A program made the position numbers and the translations under genes. Under the pieces are notes generated by a model, which ran no database searches, had not been told where the DNA came from, and saw only the letters and a program-made list of their open reading frames with translations. Of a stretch of 64,000 nt of DNA, positions 55,452-64,000 are shown one piece after another. The DNA comes from Enterovibrio gelatinilyticus (GTDB lineage: Bacteria > Pseudomonadota > Gammaproteobacteria > Enterobacterales > Vibrionaceae), in the NCBI RefSeq assembly GCF_028683095.1, contig NZ_JAJUBC010000018.1:1-64000 (forward strand), written 5' to 3'. Numbering within the stretch: the first letter of the stretch is position 1; each line of letters opens with the position of its first letter.

Positions 55452-56620
55452 TCGCCCTCCTCAATACAACGACGGAGTAAAACGGCGAGGTCTTTTACCT
55501 GCGTTTCAGATTGATTTACCGATAAAGTGATTCGAAGACGTGCTGTGTTTACGGGTACGGTGGGTGGACGAATCGCCCCAGTTAAAAATCCATCCTTTTT
55601 TAGATTGGATGCGACCAACTGCATTTTTTCGACGTCCCCAAGTACAACAGGTTTGATTGGCGTTATGGTGTCTACCACCTCTGTACAGTTTTTTAATTCG
55701 TTGTGAAAGCAATCAGACAATGCAGATAGCTTTTCACGACGCCAAGATTGCGTGCGAATCATCGAGAGAGTATGAGAAAGCGCATGTGCCTGAGCGGGCG
55801 GCATAGCGGTTGAGTAAACGTAATGCCGAGCAAATTGAGTGAAGTAATCATGGACCTGTTCACTGCACAACACTGCCGCACCCATCATTCCAAACGCCTT
55901 TCCAAAGGTGACAACCAAAATATCAGGCTTCACATTGGCAAGGTGCGCACTTCCTTGCCCTTCGTCGCCCAACACACCCACACCATGTGCATCATCAACC
56001 ATTAACCACGCATCATGCTCATCGCATGCAGCTCTTATTTCTGCCAACGGAGACAAGTCTCCATCCATGCTAAATACACCCTCTGTCACCACAAAGCGCG
56101 CTGGTGTTTGCTCATTGGCCTGAAGCAGTGACTTGAGTTTATTGATGTTGTTGTGAGGAAAGCGCTGCATTTTTGCGTCACACAGCATCCCAGCTTCCAT
56201 CAACGACGCATGATTCAGTTTGTCTTGCAGTAAAACATCTTGTTTCTCAAGCAACGAAAAAATCACCGCTTGATTAGCCGAAAAGCCGCTGTTAAACAAG
56301 AGTGCACGCTCAAAACCCAACCAATCGCACAACGTATGTTCTAGATGTTGATGAGCGCGGGTAAACCCCGTCACTAATGGTGATGCTGTGCTGCCCGCAC
56401 CAAATTGCTCCAAACCGTCTTGCCACGCTTTGATCACGGAAGGATCGTGCGCCAACCCCAAATAGTCATTGCCTGAGAAATTCACGTAAGGCTGGTTATC
56501 GGTGTCAAAGAGCTTTCCATCTTGATGATGGAAAGCGCTGACGTTTCGGAGCAATTTCTGCTGGCGACGCGTATCGAGCTTTTGCTCGATACGTCGTTGT
56601 AGATGACTGTCTTGACGCAT
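55448..56620 (-). CDS. bioF: 8-amino-7-oxononanoate synthase
   Basis: 390 residues. PLP enzyme of the alpha-oxoamine synthase family: NFSGNDYLGLAHD, MVDDAHGVGVLG, and Schiff-base Lys in VTFGKAFGMMGAAV. Condenses pimeloyl-ACP with alanine. Sixteen bases after bioB. Confidence 0.95.
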   Translation of the reverse strand: MRQDSHLQRRIEQKLDTRRQQKLLRNVSAFHHQDGKLFDTDNQPYVNFSGNDYLGLAHDPSVIKAWQDGLEQFGAGSTASPLVTGFTRAHQHLEHTLCDWLGFERALLFNSGFSANQAVIFSLLEKQDVLLQDKLNHASLMEAGMLCDAKMQRFPHNNINKLKSLLQANEQTPARFVVTEGVFSMDGDLSPLAEIRAACDEHDAWLMVDDAHGVGVLGDEGQGSAHLANVKPDILVVTFGKAFGMMGAAVLCSEQVHDYFTQFARHYVYSTAMPPAQAHALSHTLSMIRTQSWRREKLSALSDCFHNELKNCTEVVDTITPIKPVVLGDVEKMQLVASNLKKDGFLTGAIRPPTVPVNTARLRITLSVNQSETQVKDLAVLLRRCIEEGE

Positions 56621-56636
56621 AATGGTTTACGCGCTC

Positions 56637-57689
56637 TTAGACGTTGGCTTCGTAGAAAAGATCGTCTTTATTTGGACGAGAAGCCACGCGTTCAGCCACT
56701 TGAGATAGCAACGCTTCTTCTTGAATTTCATCTGGTTTTTGTACGGCCTGCTCACGGTTGATACCCAGCTTTTTGAACAATTGCATATCTGCATCTTCAT
56801 CTGGGTTAGGGGTGGTAAGCAGCTTACAGCCGTAGAAAATAGAATTAGCACCCGCCATAAAGCACAACGTTTGCATTTGTTCATTCATATTTTCGCGCCC
56901 TGCCGATAAACGAACCGCAGATTCCGGCATGATGATGCGAGCAACAGCAATAATGCGGACGAAATCGAACGGGTCAACATCTTCGACTTCTTCTAACGGC
57001 GTGCCTTTCACCTTAACCAACATGTTAATTGGCACACTTTCAGGGTGATGCGGTAAATTAGCCAATTCCACCAGCAGGCCTGCACGATCGCGGGCATTTT
57101 CGCCCAATCCGATGATCCCGCCAGAACACACTTTCATGCCCGCGTCGCGAACATGTGAAAGCGTATCTAAACGGTCTTGGTAGGTGCGAGTTGTAATCAC
57201 ATTGCCATAGTATTCTGGGGAGGTATCAAGGTTGTGGTTGTAGTAGTCGAGACCCGCTACCGCCAATTCATCCGCTTGATCAGGCGTCAACATGCCAAGT
57301 GTCATGCAAGTTTCAAGACCCATGCCTTTCACGCCTTGAATCATTTCTTTCAGGTAAGGCATGTCACGAGCTTTCGGATTCTTCCACGCCGCGCCCATGC
57401 AAAAACGTGTCGCGCCAGAGTGTTTTGCTTTTTCTGCGGCATCAAGCACACGTTCTACTTCGAGCAGACGCTCTTTTTCCACATCAGTGCGATAATGCGC
57501 GCTTTGAGGGCAGTATTTGCAATCCTCAGGGCAAGCTCCAGTTTTAATCGACAACAATGTGCTGACCTGAACATGATTGAGCGCTTGATACTGTCGGTGA
57601 ACCTGTTGTGCTTCAAACATCAGATCCATAAACGGTTTTTCAAAAAGGGCCTGTACTTCTTCGACAGTCCAGTTATGGCGAACTTCCAC
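56637..57689 (-). CDS. bioB: Biotin synthase
   Basis: A GTG start at 57689 preceded by GAGGT gives 350 residues, normal for BioB and matching the Vibrio N-terminus ([15 protein letters not shown]). The frame is open further to 57740 but only from TTG. Radical SAM motif CPEDCKYC, then the second cluster site. Converts dethiobiotin to biotin by sulfur insertion. First gene of bioBFCD. Confidence 0.95.
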   Translation of the reverse strand: MEVRHNWTVEEVQALFEKPFMDLMFEAQQVHRQYQALNHVQVSTLLSIKTGACPEDCKYCPQSAHYRTDVEKERLLEVERVLDAAEKAKHSGATRFCMGAAWKNPKARDMPYLKEMIQGVKGMGLETCMTLGMLTPDQADELAVAGLDYYNHNLDTSPEYYGNVITTRTYQDRLDTLSHVRDAGMKVCSGGIIGLGENARDRAGLLVELANLPHHPESVPINMLVKVKGTPLEEVEDVDPFDFVRIIAVARIIMPESAVRLSAGRENMNEQMQTLCFMAGANSIFYGCKLLTTPNPDEDADMQLFKKLGINREQAVQKPDEIQEEALLSQVAERVASRPNKDDLFYEANV

Positions 57690-57789
57690 CTGTATTACCT
57701 CAACTTGATTAAATAACGCGTATACCCAGCAACCTGCCAATCTCTATTCGCTTGTCCTGTTATATCGATGTCATTTGGAGATTGATGAC

Positions 57790-57818
57790 TTGTTCAGTGT
57801 AAGGTCTACCCTTACAAT
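57790..57818 (+). promoter_or_regulatory. Predicted bioA promoter
   Basis: TTGTTC (57790-57795), 17 bases, then TACAAT (57813-57818), a good sigma-70 match facing bioA. The site overlaps the bioB promoter on the other strand. Confidence 0.6.
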
Positions 57819-57823
57819 GTCAA
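57796..57823 (-). promoter_or_regulatory. Predicted bioB promoter
   Basis: On the minus strand TTGACA (57823-57818) and TACACT (57801-57796) are 16 bases apart. The face-to-face layout with the bioA promoter is like the E. coli bio locus. Confidence 0.6.
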
Positions 57824-57849
57824 CATTGACAACAATGCATGGTTTACAA
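57817..57849. promoter_or_regulatory. BirA-like bio operator
   Basis: ATGTCAACA (57817-57825) and GGTTTACAA (57841-57849) are 15 bases apart. They match the TTGTAAACC...GGTTTACAA halves of the E. coli BirA operator, the right half perfectly and the left half at six of nine positions. The site covers the -35 of bioB and lies just after the -10 of bioA, where bound BirA-biotinoyl-AMP would block both. Confidence 0.65.
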
Positions 57850-57866
57850 CTGGACATTATTTGAAC

Positions 57867-59135
57867 ATGGACTTAGCTTTTGATCGTGACCATATATGGC
57901 ACCCTTATACGTCAACCCTTAACCCATTAACCTGCTATCCGGTCTCTCGTGCGGAAGGCATGTACTTGTATTTGGAAGATGGCACACAGCTTCTCGATGG
58001 TATGTCTTCTTGGTGGGCAGCAATTCACGGCTACAATCACCCTGTTTTAAATCAAGCCATTACAGAGCAAGTGGGTAAAATGTCGCACGTTATGTTTGGT
58101 GGCATCACGCACGACCCCGCCATCAATTTGTGCAAAAAACTGGTCGAGATGACACCCGCACCACTAGAAAAAGTGTTCCTGTGCGACTCAGGATCCATAT
58201 CAGTGGAAGTCGCCTTAAAAATGGCGCTGCAATATTGGCACGCCAAGGGCAAGCCAAAGTCGACCTTCTTAACCCTACGTCACGGTTATCACGGCGACAG
58301 TTTTGCAGCGATGTCTGTCACTGACCCAGATAACTCAATGCATAAACTGTATAAAGGCTTCCTACCCGAACACATTTTTGCAGACTCTCCTGAATGCGGT
58401 TTCCATGATGAGTGGAATGAGTCAGACATCACCGATTTCAAAACAAAACTCGAAGCCAATCTCGAGAATATTGCCGCCGTGATCTTAGAACCCATCGTGC
58501 AAGGTGCAGGTGGAATGCGTATCTACCACCCAACCTACCTAAAGCGCGTTCGAGAGCTTTGCGATGAACATGGCGTTTTGCTCATTTGTGACGAGATAGC
58601 CACAGGCTTTGGACGAACAGGAAAACGCTTTGCTTGTGAACATGCCGGGATTTCGCCCGACATTATGTGCTTAGGAAAAGCGTTAACTGGGGGTTACATG
58701 ACAATGGCAGCGACAGTCACCACCAAACATGTTGCCGACACGGTATGTAGTGGTGAAGCTGGCTGCTTTATGCACGGCCCCACATTTATGGGAAATCCGC
58801 TTGCCAGTGCGGTTGCCAATGCAAGTTTGTCGCTACTGCTAGAAACGCCGTGGCAAGAAAAAGTGCTAGGTATCGAGCACCATCTTTCGCAATTGCTTCC
58901 TCAACTTCGCCACCTAGATTGCGTGAAGGACGTGCGTTGGTTGGGTGCGATTGGCGTGGTAGAAACCTATGACAGCGTTAATGTATCAACCATTCAAGAA
59001 CACTTTGTTAAATCAGGAGTTTGGATCCGCCCTTTCGGTCGACTCATTTACATCATGCCCCCATATGACATGACCGAAGCACAGCTAAAGCAACTTATTG
59101 ATGCTATTAACAACGCCTTGGTGGACCTAATGTGA
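57867..59135 (+). CDS. bioA: Adenosylmethionine-8-amino-7-oxononanoate aminotransferase
   Basis: Started at the ATG at 57867 (MDLAFDRDHIWHPYTS); the frame also has a TTG at 57861. 422 residues. Class III aminotransferase: DGMSSWWAAIHGYNHP; LICDEIATGFGRTG; Schiff-base Lys in CLGKALTGGYMT. Uses S-adenosylmethionine as amino donor. Divergent from bioBFCD. Confidence 0.95.
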   Translation: MDLAFDRDHIWHPYTSTLNPLTCYPVSRAEGMYLYLEDGTQLLDGMSSWWAAIHGYNHPVLNQAITEQVGKMSHVMFGGITHDPAINLCKKLVEMTPAPLEKVFLCDSGSISVEVALKMALQYWHAKGKPKSTFLTLRHGYHGDSFAAMSVTDPDNSMHKLYKGFLPEHIFADSPECGFHDEWNESDITDFKTKLEANLENIAAVILEPIVQGAGGMRIYHPTYLKRVRELCDEHGVLLICDEIATGFGRTGKRFACEHAGISPDIMCLGKALTGGYMTMAATVTTKHVADTVCSGEAGCFMHGPTFMGNPLASAVANASLSLLLETPWQEKVLGIEHHLSQLLPQLRHLDCVKDVRWLGAIGVVETYDSVNVSTIQEHFVKSGVWIRPFGRLIYIMPPYDMTEAQLKQLIDAINNALVDLM

Positions 59136-59186
59136 TCGACAAGTGCTTTCTCCCCGTAAATTTGAATACGATTTATGGAGGTAAAA

Positions 59187-59750
59187 ATGCAATTAGGTCT
59201 ATTTCCACTACCCCTGTTTCTTTTGCCCGAAGGTGTAAGCCGATTGCGCATTTTTGAGCCTCGCTATGTGAGGCTTGTAAAAGAATCAATGAAAGATAAT
59301 CAAGGATTCGTGTTGGCAATGAAAGAAGGTGATTCGCTTTGTTCCTTCGGTACCCACGTTAAGATCATCGATTTCGAAACCTTGCCTGATGGTCTGCTTG
59401 GGGTGACCATCAAAGGGATAAAGCGTGTGAAACTGTCGAACATAGGGCAAGAAGCAGATGGACTTTGGGTGGCAGACGCAGAAGCATTACCCACCTGGGA
59501 AGCCAGCAGAGAACATCCAGACTTTCTCGGTGACGCACTGTTAGCACTGTTTGAAGCACACCCAGAACACGCCGCTCAATATGGTTCTGAACGACACTTT
59601 GATGACCTGAACTGGGTATGCCAACGATGGCTAGAGGTGCTGCCTCTCGCCAATAATCAAAGACAATGGTTTATTGCCCAAACCGATCTCGAAGAAGCCA
59701 AACAGTTCATCTCTGTTTTATTAAAAGAAGAAAATATTCGAGAAGAGTGA
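59187..59750 (+). CDS. LON substrate-binding-domain protein
   Basis: Started at the ATG at 59187, six bases after GGAGG; the upstream ATG at 59175 overlaps that site. 187 residues. MQLGLFPLPLFLLPEGVSRL, then RIFEPRYVRLV, is the Lon N-terminal (LON/PUA-like) domain without the ATPase or protease. Stand-alone LON proteins are thought to be adaptors. 51 bases after bioA. Confidence 0.88.
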   Translation: MQLGLFPLPLFLLPEGVSRLRIFEPRYVRLVKESMKDNQGFVLAMKEGDSLCSFGTHVKIIDFETLPDGLLGVTIKGIKRVKLSNIGQEADGLWVADAEALPTWEASREHPDFLGDALLALFEAHPEHAAQYGSERHFDDLNWVCQRWLEVLPLANNQRQWFIAQTDLEEAKQFISVLLKEENIREE

Positions 59751-59777
59751 TCCATTTTTTGATGCGGTTCGTTATGT
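59748..59777 (+). promoter_or_regulatory. Weak candidate ECF-sigma promoter
   Basis: TGATCC (59748-59753) followed after 18 bases by TTATGT. The first half equals the -35 of Rhodobacter RpoE promoters (TGATCC-N18-TAAGA), but the -10 does not match well. Autoregulation is possible, not shown. Confidence 0.3.
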
Positions 59778-59816
59778 AAGTCATGATTCTATTTGCAATT
59801 TTAGGATTCAATCATC

Positions 59817-60449
59817 ATGGAATTGGTCGAAGGCACATATACTAGGAAATCAATAAACAGTCCGAGTAGTAAAAACACTATGTCAGCAAACTCTCCGGAA
59901 CATCTGGCTGAATTACTTCATCGTGTCGCGGAAGACAGAGATCAGTCCGCTTATGCTGCTTTGTTCAAGCATTTCGCTCCAAAGGTGAAGTCCTACGGAC
60001 TTAGGCACTTGCGAGCCGATGGGCAAGCCCTTGAGCTGGTTCAAGAAACCATGCTTTTGGTGTGGCGTAAAGCTCACCTATATAATGGTGCAAAAGGTGG
60101 CGCATCCACTTGGATATTCACTATTATGCGTAACGTGAGCTTCGACATGCTTCGTAAAGTGAAGAGTAATCGCGAAGACTGCTTGAGTGGTGATATTTGG
60201 CCACTCATTGACGGAGAGTCCGGCGACCAAGAAGACGATGCACTTCAAAATCAATTACAGACTCAGCTTTTTTCGTATATTGATTTACTCCCTGATCTTC
60301 AAAAGCAAGTGGTGCAGGGTGTTTACATCAAGCAACTTACCCACCAAGAACTTGCCGATCAACTTAATGTCCCCTTAGGCACGATAAAATCACGCCTGCG
60401 TTTGGGGTTGCAAAAACTGCGCACTCATTTGGAGGTGAATGATGATTAA
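59817..60449 (+). CDS. ECF sigma factor (ChrR-associated)
   Basis: 210 residues from the ATG at 59817 (an ATG at 59880 would shorten it by 21). Region 2 is LVQETMLLVWRKAHLYNGAK, and STWIFTIMRNVSFDMLRK; region 4 is LTHQELADQLNVPLGTIKSR. It belongs to the ECF11-like set that is held by ChrR anti-sigma factors and answers singlet oxygen or similar stress. The anti-sigma gene overlaps its end by a few bases. Confidence 0.9.
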   Translation: MELVEGTYTRKSINSPSSKNTMSANSPEHLAELLHRVAEDRDQSAYAALFKHFAPKVKSYGLRHLRADGQALELVQETMLLVWRKAHLYNGAKGGASTWIFTIMRNVSFDMLRKVKSNREDCLSGDIWPLIDGESGDQEDDALQNQLQTQLFSYIDLLPDLQKQVVQGVYIKQLTHQELADQLNVPLGTIKSRLRLGLQKLRTHLEVNDD

Positions 60450-61113
60450 GTATCACCCGGCCGACGAACTTCTAATCGCTCACGCTGCGGGTACACTCCC
60501 CGCTTCAATGTCAATTGCAGTCGCAGCACACAGTGAAATGTGTGAGGTTTGCGCAAAGAAACTTGTAGCATTTGAAAATCAAGCGGCAGAATTGGCTTTC
60601 AGTGCACCGCAACAAGACGATGAGAAGCAAGAGATAGAAAATGATGAATTTGAAGCCATGATGGCCTCCATCATGAGCGATGAGCAATTGCCAATTACTC
60701 TAGTCTCCGCTTCACCAGAAGCAAATATCGATGTGGCTGGCGAGCGTTACACACTCCCAACTGCATTGCGTCGTTATCATCATTTGGGCTGGAGCAGTAT
60801 TGGTGCAATAAGCCGAGCACGTTTGCCATTGAATGAAGGTAACACTCACGCCAGCTTACTTCACATTGGGATGAATGGCGGAGTGCCGAGCCACACACAC
60901 AAAGGCATAGAAGTGACACTGCTGCTCAGTGGTCAGTTTGAAGATGAACATGACCAATATGTACCCGGTGATTTCATCCTTTTGGACAGTGAAAATCATC
61001 ATACGCCGCAGACCCGTGATGGCTGTTTATGTTACACGGTGGCTGATGCACCATTGCACTTTACTAAAGGCGTTAGCCAGATACTGAACGCGGTAGGACG
61101 TGTTATTTATTAG
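60442..61113 (+). CDS. chrR: ChrR-type anti-sigma factor
   Basis: 223 residues from the ATG at 60442, six bases after GGAGG (ATG at 60439 is too close). N-terminal zinc anti-sigma domain with HSEMCEVC (H30, C34, C37). A C-terminal cupin follows (GVPSHTHKGIEVTLLLSGQF, then GDFILLDSENHHTPQ), with the His and Glu that bind a second zinc. Typical ChrR: the first domain holds the sigma, the second senses the signal. Overlaps the sigma gene, so made in step with it. Confidence 0.9.
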   Translation: MIKYHPADELLIAHAAGTLPASMSIAVAAHSEMCEVCAKKLVAFENQAAELAFSAPQQDDEKQEIENDEFEAMMASIMSDEQLPITLVSASPEANIDVAGERYTLPTALRRYHHLGWSSIGAISRARLPLNEGNTHASLLHIGMNGGVPSHTHKGIEVTLLLSGQFEDEHDQYVPGDFILLDSENHHTPQTRDGCLCYTVADAPLHFTKGVSQILNAVGRVIY

Positions 61114-61151
61114 TCATCTGAATATGTTATAAGCATTCAATACCTGCAAAG

Positions 61152-61180
61152 AAAGCACCTTATCTGAGGTGCTTTTTTTT
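61152..61180 (+). terminator. Rho-independent terminator after chrR
   Basis: AAAGCACCT pairs with AGGTGCTTT around TATCTG, followed by a long T-run. Confidence 0.92.
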
Positions 61181-61412
61181 TGGCCTGCTTACAATAACCA
61201 TACAATAATAGCGACAATATTTTACATCGTAGATTAATTATTGTTCACCACAAAATCATGAGTTGATATAAAAATAAAAGATTATGATCTAATTATCACT
61301 TTACAGAGCACTCATTCACCTGATTTAATCCTAACGCTAACCACTCGTTAACAGCTTTCCCGACACCCAAATGTTTATCATTAACGTTTGGACGGCTTGG
61401 GTTTTATAACCA

Positions 61413-61436
61413 AGTAACCAGAAACTGATGGTTACT
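61413..61436 (+). other. Hairpin in sstT leader
   Basis: AGTAACCA pairs with TGGTTACT around GAAACTGA, 29 bases before the sstT start. No T-run. It may be an operator or an RNA control element. Confidence 0.4.
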
Positions 61437-61464
61437 CAGGTAAACACAGTGAAGTGAGATAAAA

Positions 61465-62703
61465 ATGAAGCAAATATCCTCCCCTCTTTCTCGCATGACC
61501 AATTCAAGTCTGGTGCTCCAGATCTTGATCGGTATTATTGCGGGTGTTGTTCTGGCGAGCATTTCACCAGACAGTGCAAAAGCCGTTGGCTTTCTAGGTG
61601 GCCTTTTCGTCAGCGCACTAAAAGCTGTCGCACCCATCCTTGTCTTTGTCCTCGTGGCTGCTTCAATTGCAAACCAGCGTAAAGGTCAAAACACGCACTT
61701 GCGTCCCATTGTCGCGCTCTACCTTGTCGGTACATTTGCAGCAGCGATCACAGCCGTTACCATGAGTTTTATTTTCCCTACCATGCTGACGTTGACTGCA
61801 TCTACAGCAGCAATTTCTCCGCCGGAAGGTATTGCTCAAGTTATCTCAACATTGCTTTTCAATGTGGTCGATAACCCAATTAACGCACTGATGACAGGTA
61901 ATTTCATTGGTATTTTGGCGTGGGCAATCGGTTTAGGTATCGCATTGCATCATGCGTCAGAAACCACCAAAACCGTATTCGGAGACGTTGCGGAGAGTGT
62001 ATCGTTCATCGTACGTTTTATTATTAAACTTGCTCCGATTGGTATTTTTGGCCTTGTGGCAAATACCTTCGCAGAGACAGGATTCGAAGCCCTGATCGGT
62101 TACGCGCATCTGTTAAGCGTACTTCTGGGCAGCATGGCATTTATCGCACTGGTCATAAACCCGCTCATCGTTTACGTTAAAACACGCACGAACCCTTATC
62201 CGTTGGTATTCCAATGCCTACGAGAAAGTGGCGTAACCGCATTCTTCACTCGCAGCTCAGCAGCGAACATTCCAGTCAACTTGCAGCTTTGTAACAAGCT
62301 GAAATTGGATGAAGACACTTACTCGGTCTCCATTCCACTTGGCGCTACCATTAACATGGGTGGTGCGGCGATTACCATTACCGTACTGACGCTAGCGGCC
62401 GTTCACACTCTTGGTATTCAAGTAGATTTAGCCACAGCCATACTACTAAGCATTGTCGCCGCTATCTCTGCTTGCGGCGCATCAGGTGTCGCTGGTGGCT
62501 CACTACTCCTGATCCCACTAGCATGTAATCTATTTGGCATCCCAAGTGATATCGCCATGCAAGTTGTTGCTGTCGGTTTCATTATTGGTGTGGTTCAAGA
62601 TTCGGCAGAAACTGCATTGAACAGTTCAACCGATGTTGTCTTCACTGCCGCGGCTTGCCGAGCGGTTGAGATGAAAGCAATGCAAGAAAAAATCGCCAAA
62701 TAA
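61465..62703 (+). CDS. sstT: Na+/serine-threonine symporter SstT
   Basis: 412 residues, the normal length, DAACS (SDF) family. The opening helix [20 protein letters not shown], the hairpin region [20 protein letters not shown], and [20 protein letters not shown] match SstT. Takes up serine and threonine with sodium. Single gene ending in a strong terminator. Confidence 0.93.
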   Translation: MKQISSPLSRMTNSSLVLQILIGIIAGVVLASISPDSAKAVGFLGGLFVSALKAVAPILVFVLVAASIANQRKGQNTHLRPIVALYLVGTFAAAITAVTMSFIFPTMLTLTASTAAISPPEGIAQVISTLLFNVVDNPINALMTGNFIGILAWAIGLGIALHHASETTKTVFGDVAESVSFIVRFIIKLAPIGIFGLVANTFAETGFEALIGYAHLLSVLLGSMAFIALVINPLIVYVKTRTNPYPLVFQCLRESGVTAFFTRSSAANIPVNLQLCNKLKLDEDTYSVSIPLGATINMGGAAITITVLTLAAVHTLGIQVDLATAILLSIVAAISACGASGVAGGSLLLIPLACNLFGIPSDIAMQVVAVGFIIGVVQDSAETALNSSTDVVFTAAACRAVEMKAMQEKIAK

Positions 62704-62720
62704 AATACACTGACTACGAG

Positions 62721-62743
62721 AAAGGCGCTTCGGCGCCTTTTTT
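62721..62743 (+). terminator. Rho-independent terminator after sstT
   Basis: AAGGCGC pairs with GCGCCTT around TTCG, followed by six T. Confidence 0.92.
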
Positions 62744-62841
62744 CCTTTTTCTCCCTTCAGCTCCTCGTTTTCCCAAACAACCCACAATCCCAACATTGAT
62801 TGCTCATCCCACCAGCATTCTGTCTATCATGGTTTACACAG

Positions 62842-62873
62842 CGTTGTAGACGTCTAGACTGATAGCTTTCTTT
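62842..62873. promoter_or_regulatory. Four tandem MetJ-box-like octamers
   Basis: AGACGTCT at 62850-62857 is a perfect MetJ consensus box. In register on both sides are AGCGTTGT (62842), AGACTGAT (62858) and AGCTTTCT (62866), with 4, 5 and 5 of 8 matches. MetJ binds such arrays of at least two octamers as a SAM-loaded repressor. They lie over the -35 region of the predicted promoter of the ECF transporter genes. Confidence 0.65.
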
Positions 62874-62884
62874 TTTTGGCGGTT

Positions 62885-62896
62885 ATCCTATATAAT
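62885..62896 (+). promoter_or_regulatory. Predicted -10 of ECF transporter operon
   Basis: TATAAT (62891-62896), perfect, within CCTATATAATCC. No good -35 is seen; the expected place coincides with the last MetJ-like octamer. Confidence 0.55.
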
Positions 62897-62985
62897 CCCG
62901 CCTCATTTTTGTGAAGCACATCAACAAAAGCATTCAAGTTCGTGTCAGGTGTTGCACTAAAGCACTCTGGCACCAAGGGTTATCT

Positions 62986-63534
62986 ATGAATTTTTCAGCG
63001 AAAACTGTCGTTATCATTGCGATTGGCGCGGCACTTTATGGTATTGGCGGTTTGCCCATGTTTGGTATTCCCGTATTCGCCAATACAACGCTAAAACCAG
63101 CAATGGCTATCCTTGCACTTTTCTCTGTGCTCTTTGGTCCCGGCGTTGGCTTCTTTGTCGGTTTTATCGGTCACTGGGTTACCGACCTTTTCGCAGGATG
63201 GGGCGTATGGCTCACTTGGGTATTGGGTTCTGGCATTGTGGGTATGGTCATCGGCTTCTTTCCTATGCTCACTAAGAATCGTCTTAAATATGGCCGTTTC
63301 CCAACGATAGATATCGTACTTTTCTCACTGCTCGCTTTATTGGGCAATGTATTGGGTTATGGCTGTTCAGCATTTTTGGACACCTTGTTATACGCAGAAC
63401 CCTTTACCAAGGTATTTATTCAGCTCTGTATTATTGCCGCAGGTAACGCTTTGTTGGTCACTGTTGTGGGGTATTTCATTCTGCAATCCGTAGCCAAACG
63501 CAACAGCCAGTACCGTAATTTGGAAGAGGCTTAA
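62986..63534 (+). CDS. ECF-transporter S component (UPF0397)
   Basis: 182 residues from the ATG at 62986 with AAGGG upstream; an earlier in-frame start at 62911 is less likely. Five or six membrane helices: [40 protein letters not shown], then [12 protein letters not shown]. Nearly identical in pattern to Vibrio UPF0397 proteins. It is the substrate-binding part of an energy-coupling-factor ABC importer. The MetJ-like boxes upstream point to a methionine-related substrate. Confidence 0.88.
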   Translation: MNFSAKTVVIIAIGAALYGIGGLPMFGIPVFANTTLKPAMAILALFSVLFGPGVGFFVGFIGHWVTDLFAGWGVWLTWVLGSGIVGMVIGFFPMLTKNRLKYGRFPTIDIVLFSLLALLGNVLGYGCSAFLDTLLYAEPFTKVFIQLCIIAAGNALLVTVVGYFILQSVAKRNSQYRNLEEA

Positions 63535-63542
63535 GCGCCAAT

Positions 63543-64000
63543 ATGTCCATCGAATTTAAGAACTTTACCTTTCGCTACGATGCATTAGTCAATCCGACAC
63601 TTAAAGGCATCAACCTTCGTATTGAAAAGGGCGAAAAAGTCCTCATCATTGGCCCTAGCGGCAGCGGTAAATCCACGCTGGGTCAATGTATTAATGGACT
63701 CATCCCACATGCTATTGAAGGCCACATTCACGGCGAGTTGCTGATTGATGGCAAAAACAGCCAAAAGATGTCTTTGGTGGAATACACAGAGAAAGTCGGC
63801 ACCGTTTTGCAAGACACTGACAGCCAATTTGTTGGTCTCAGTGTGGGAGAAGACATTGCCTTCGCATTGGAAAACCAATGTGTCTCAGTGGCTGACATGT
63901 ACCCTTTGGTCAAGGCTACGGCCAAAATGGTCGACTTAGAAACGCTACTCAACCATGCGCCACATGATTTATCTGGCGGTCAAAAGCAGCGTGTATCGCT
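63543..64000 (+). CDS. ECF-transporter ATPase (partial, cut by window end)
   Basis: Starts at the ATG at 63543, eight bases after the S-component stop, and runs off the window. 152 residues are visible. Walker A GPSGSGKST, Q-loop QDTDSQ and signature LSGGQKQR are present. In this family the protein usually has two ATPase halves; only the first half can be seen. Co-transcribed with the UPF0397 gene. Confidence 0.92.
   Translation, partial: MSIEFKNFTFRYDALVNPTLKGINLRIEKGEKVLIIGPSGSGKSTLGQCINGLIPHAIEGHIHGELLIDGKNSQKMSLVEYTEKVGTVLQDTDSQFVGLSVGEDIAFALENQCVSVADMYPLVKATAKMVDLETLLNHAPHDLSGGQKQRVS

Larger units (their letters stand above)
61114..61464. other. 351-base gap between chrR and sstT
   Basis: Holds the chrR terminator (61152-61180), an AT-rich stretch, and a hairpin (61413-61436) close to the sstT start. 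No gene. Confidence 0.6.

Noticed and set aside
57177-57716. Plus-strand open frame inside bioB
   Set aside because: It is the reverse strand of a well-supported gene and has no recognisable domain.
57690-57740. Upstream extension of bioB
   Set aside because: It starts with TTG and runs into the promoter region; the GTG at 57689 has a proper ribosome-binding site and fits the family length.

Overview
The window looks like a chromosomal segment of a marine gammaproteobacterium, most probably a Vibrio. The evidence is the right-hand part. It holds the biotin genes bioD-bioC-bioF-bioB divergent from bioA, together with htpX, an LON-domain gene, an ECF sigma/ChrR pair, sstT and a UPF0397-type ECF transporter, all close in sequence to Vibrio proteins as I remember them. 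Species cannot be fixed from the sequence alone.

Left part (1-22.4 kb) is accessory. It carries an orphan membrane protein and a LysR regulator. Next is an unfamiliar three-gene operon (unknown protein, probable tachylectin-like beta-propeller, nucleoside-phosphorylase-like protein), preceded by short tandem repeats. Facing it is a minus-strand group of two DUF2589 paralogues, a small zinc-ribbon protein and a lipoprotein. Then come a CHASE3-like/HAMP/GGDEF diguanylate cyclase, a metallopeptidase-MscS channel pair, a modular RTX protein and a DUF4157-AHH nuclease toxin with no visible immunity gene. Two GNAT acetyltransferases, a P-loop kinase-like gene, a ferric-reductase-like flavoprotein, a VOC protein and a 5'-truncated gene relic follow.

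Central part (22.4-46 kb). A chaperone-usher pilus operon (two pilins, two overlapping chaperones, usher, two-domain tip protein) has a strong stem-loop after the main pilin. After it come a LysR/metallo-beta-lactamase-fold pair and a lipoprotein with an HExxH motif. A metabolic cluster follows: an SHMT-like enzyme, an ectoine-synthase-like cupin and an Nramp-like transporter that lacks the usual metal-site residues, with two LysR regulators. NIPSNAP, DUF1272 and a large lipoprotein come next, then a LuxR-type regulator fused to an alpha/beta hydrolase. punR/punC (purine nucleoside export) and a methyltransferase close this part.

Right part (46-64 kb). A DUF1800-DUF1501 pair lies downstream of a penicillin/AHL-acylase-type Ntn hydrolase. 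The rest is core: a VOC protein, htpX, a 57-residue protein, the biotin locus with overlapping divergent promoters and a BirA-like operator, the LON-domain gene, ECF sigma with ChrR, sstT, and an ECF transporter. That transporter's promoter region carries four tandem MetJ-box-like octamers, and its ATPase gene runs off the window end.

No tRNA, rRNA, insertion sequence, prophage or CRISPR array was seen. The best candidates for something undescribed are the 1.8-5.0 kb operon, the DUF4157-AHH toxin, the EctC-like/Nramp-like/SHMT-like cluster, the LuxR-hydrolase fusion and the MetJ-like control of the ECF transporter.
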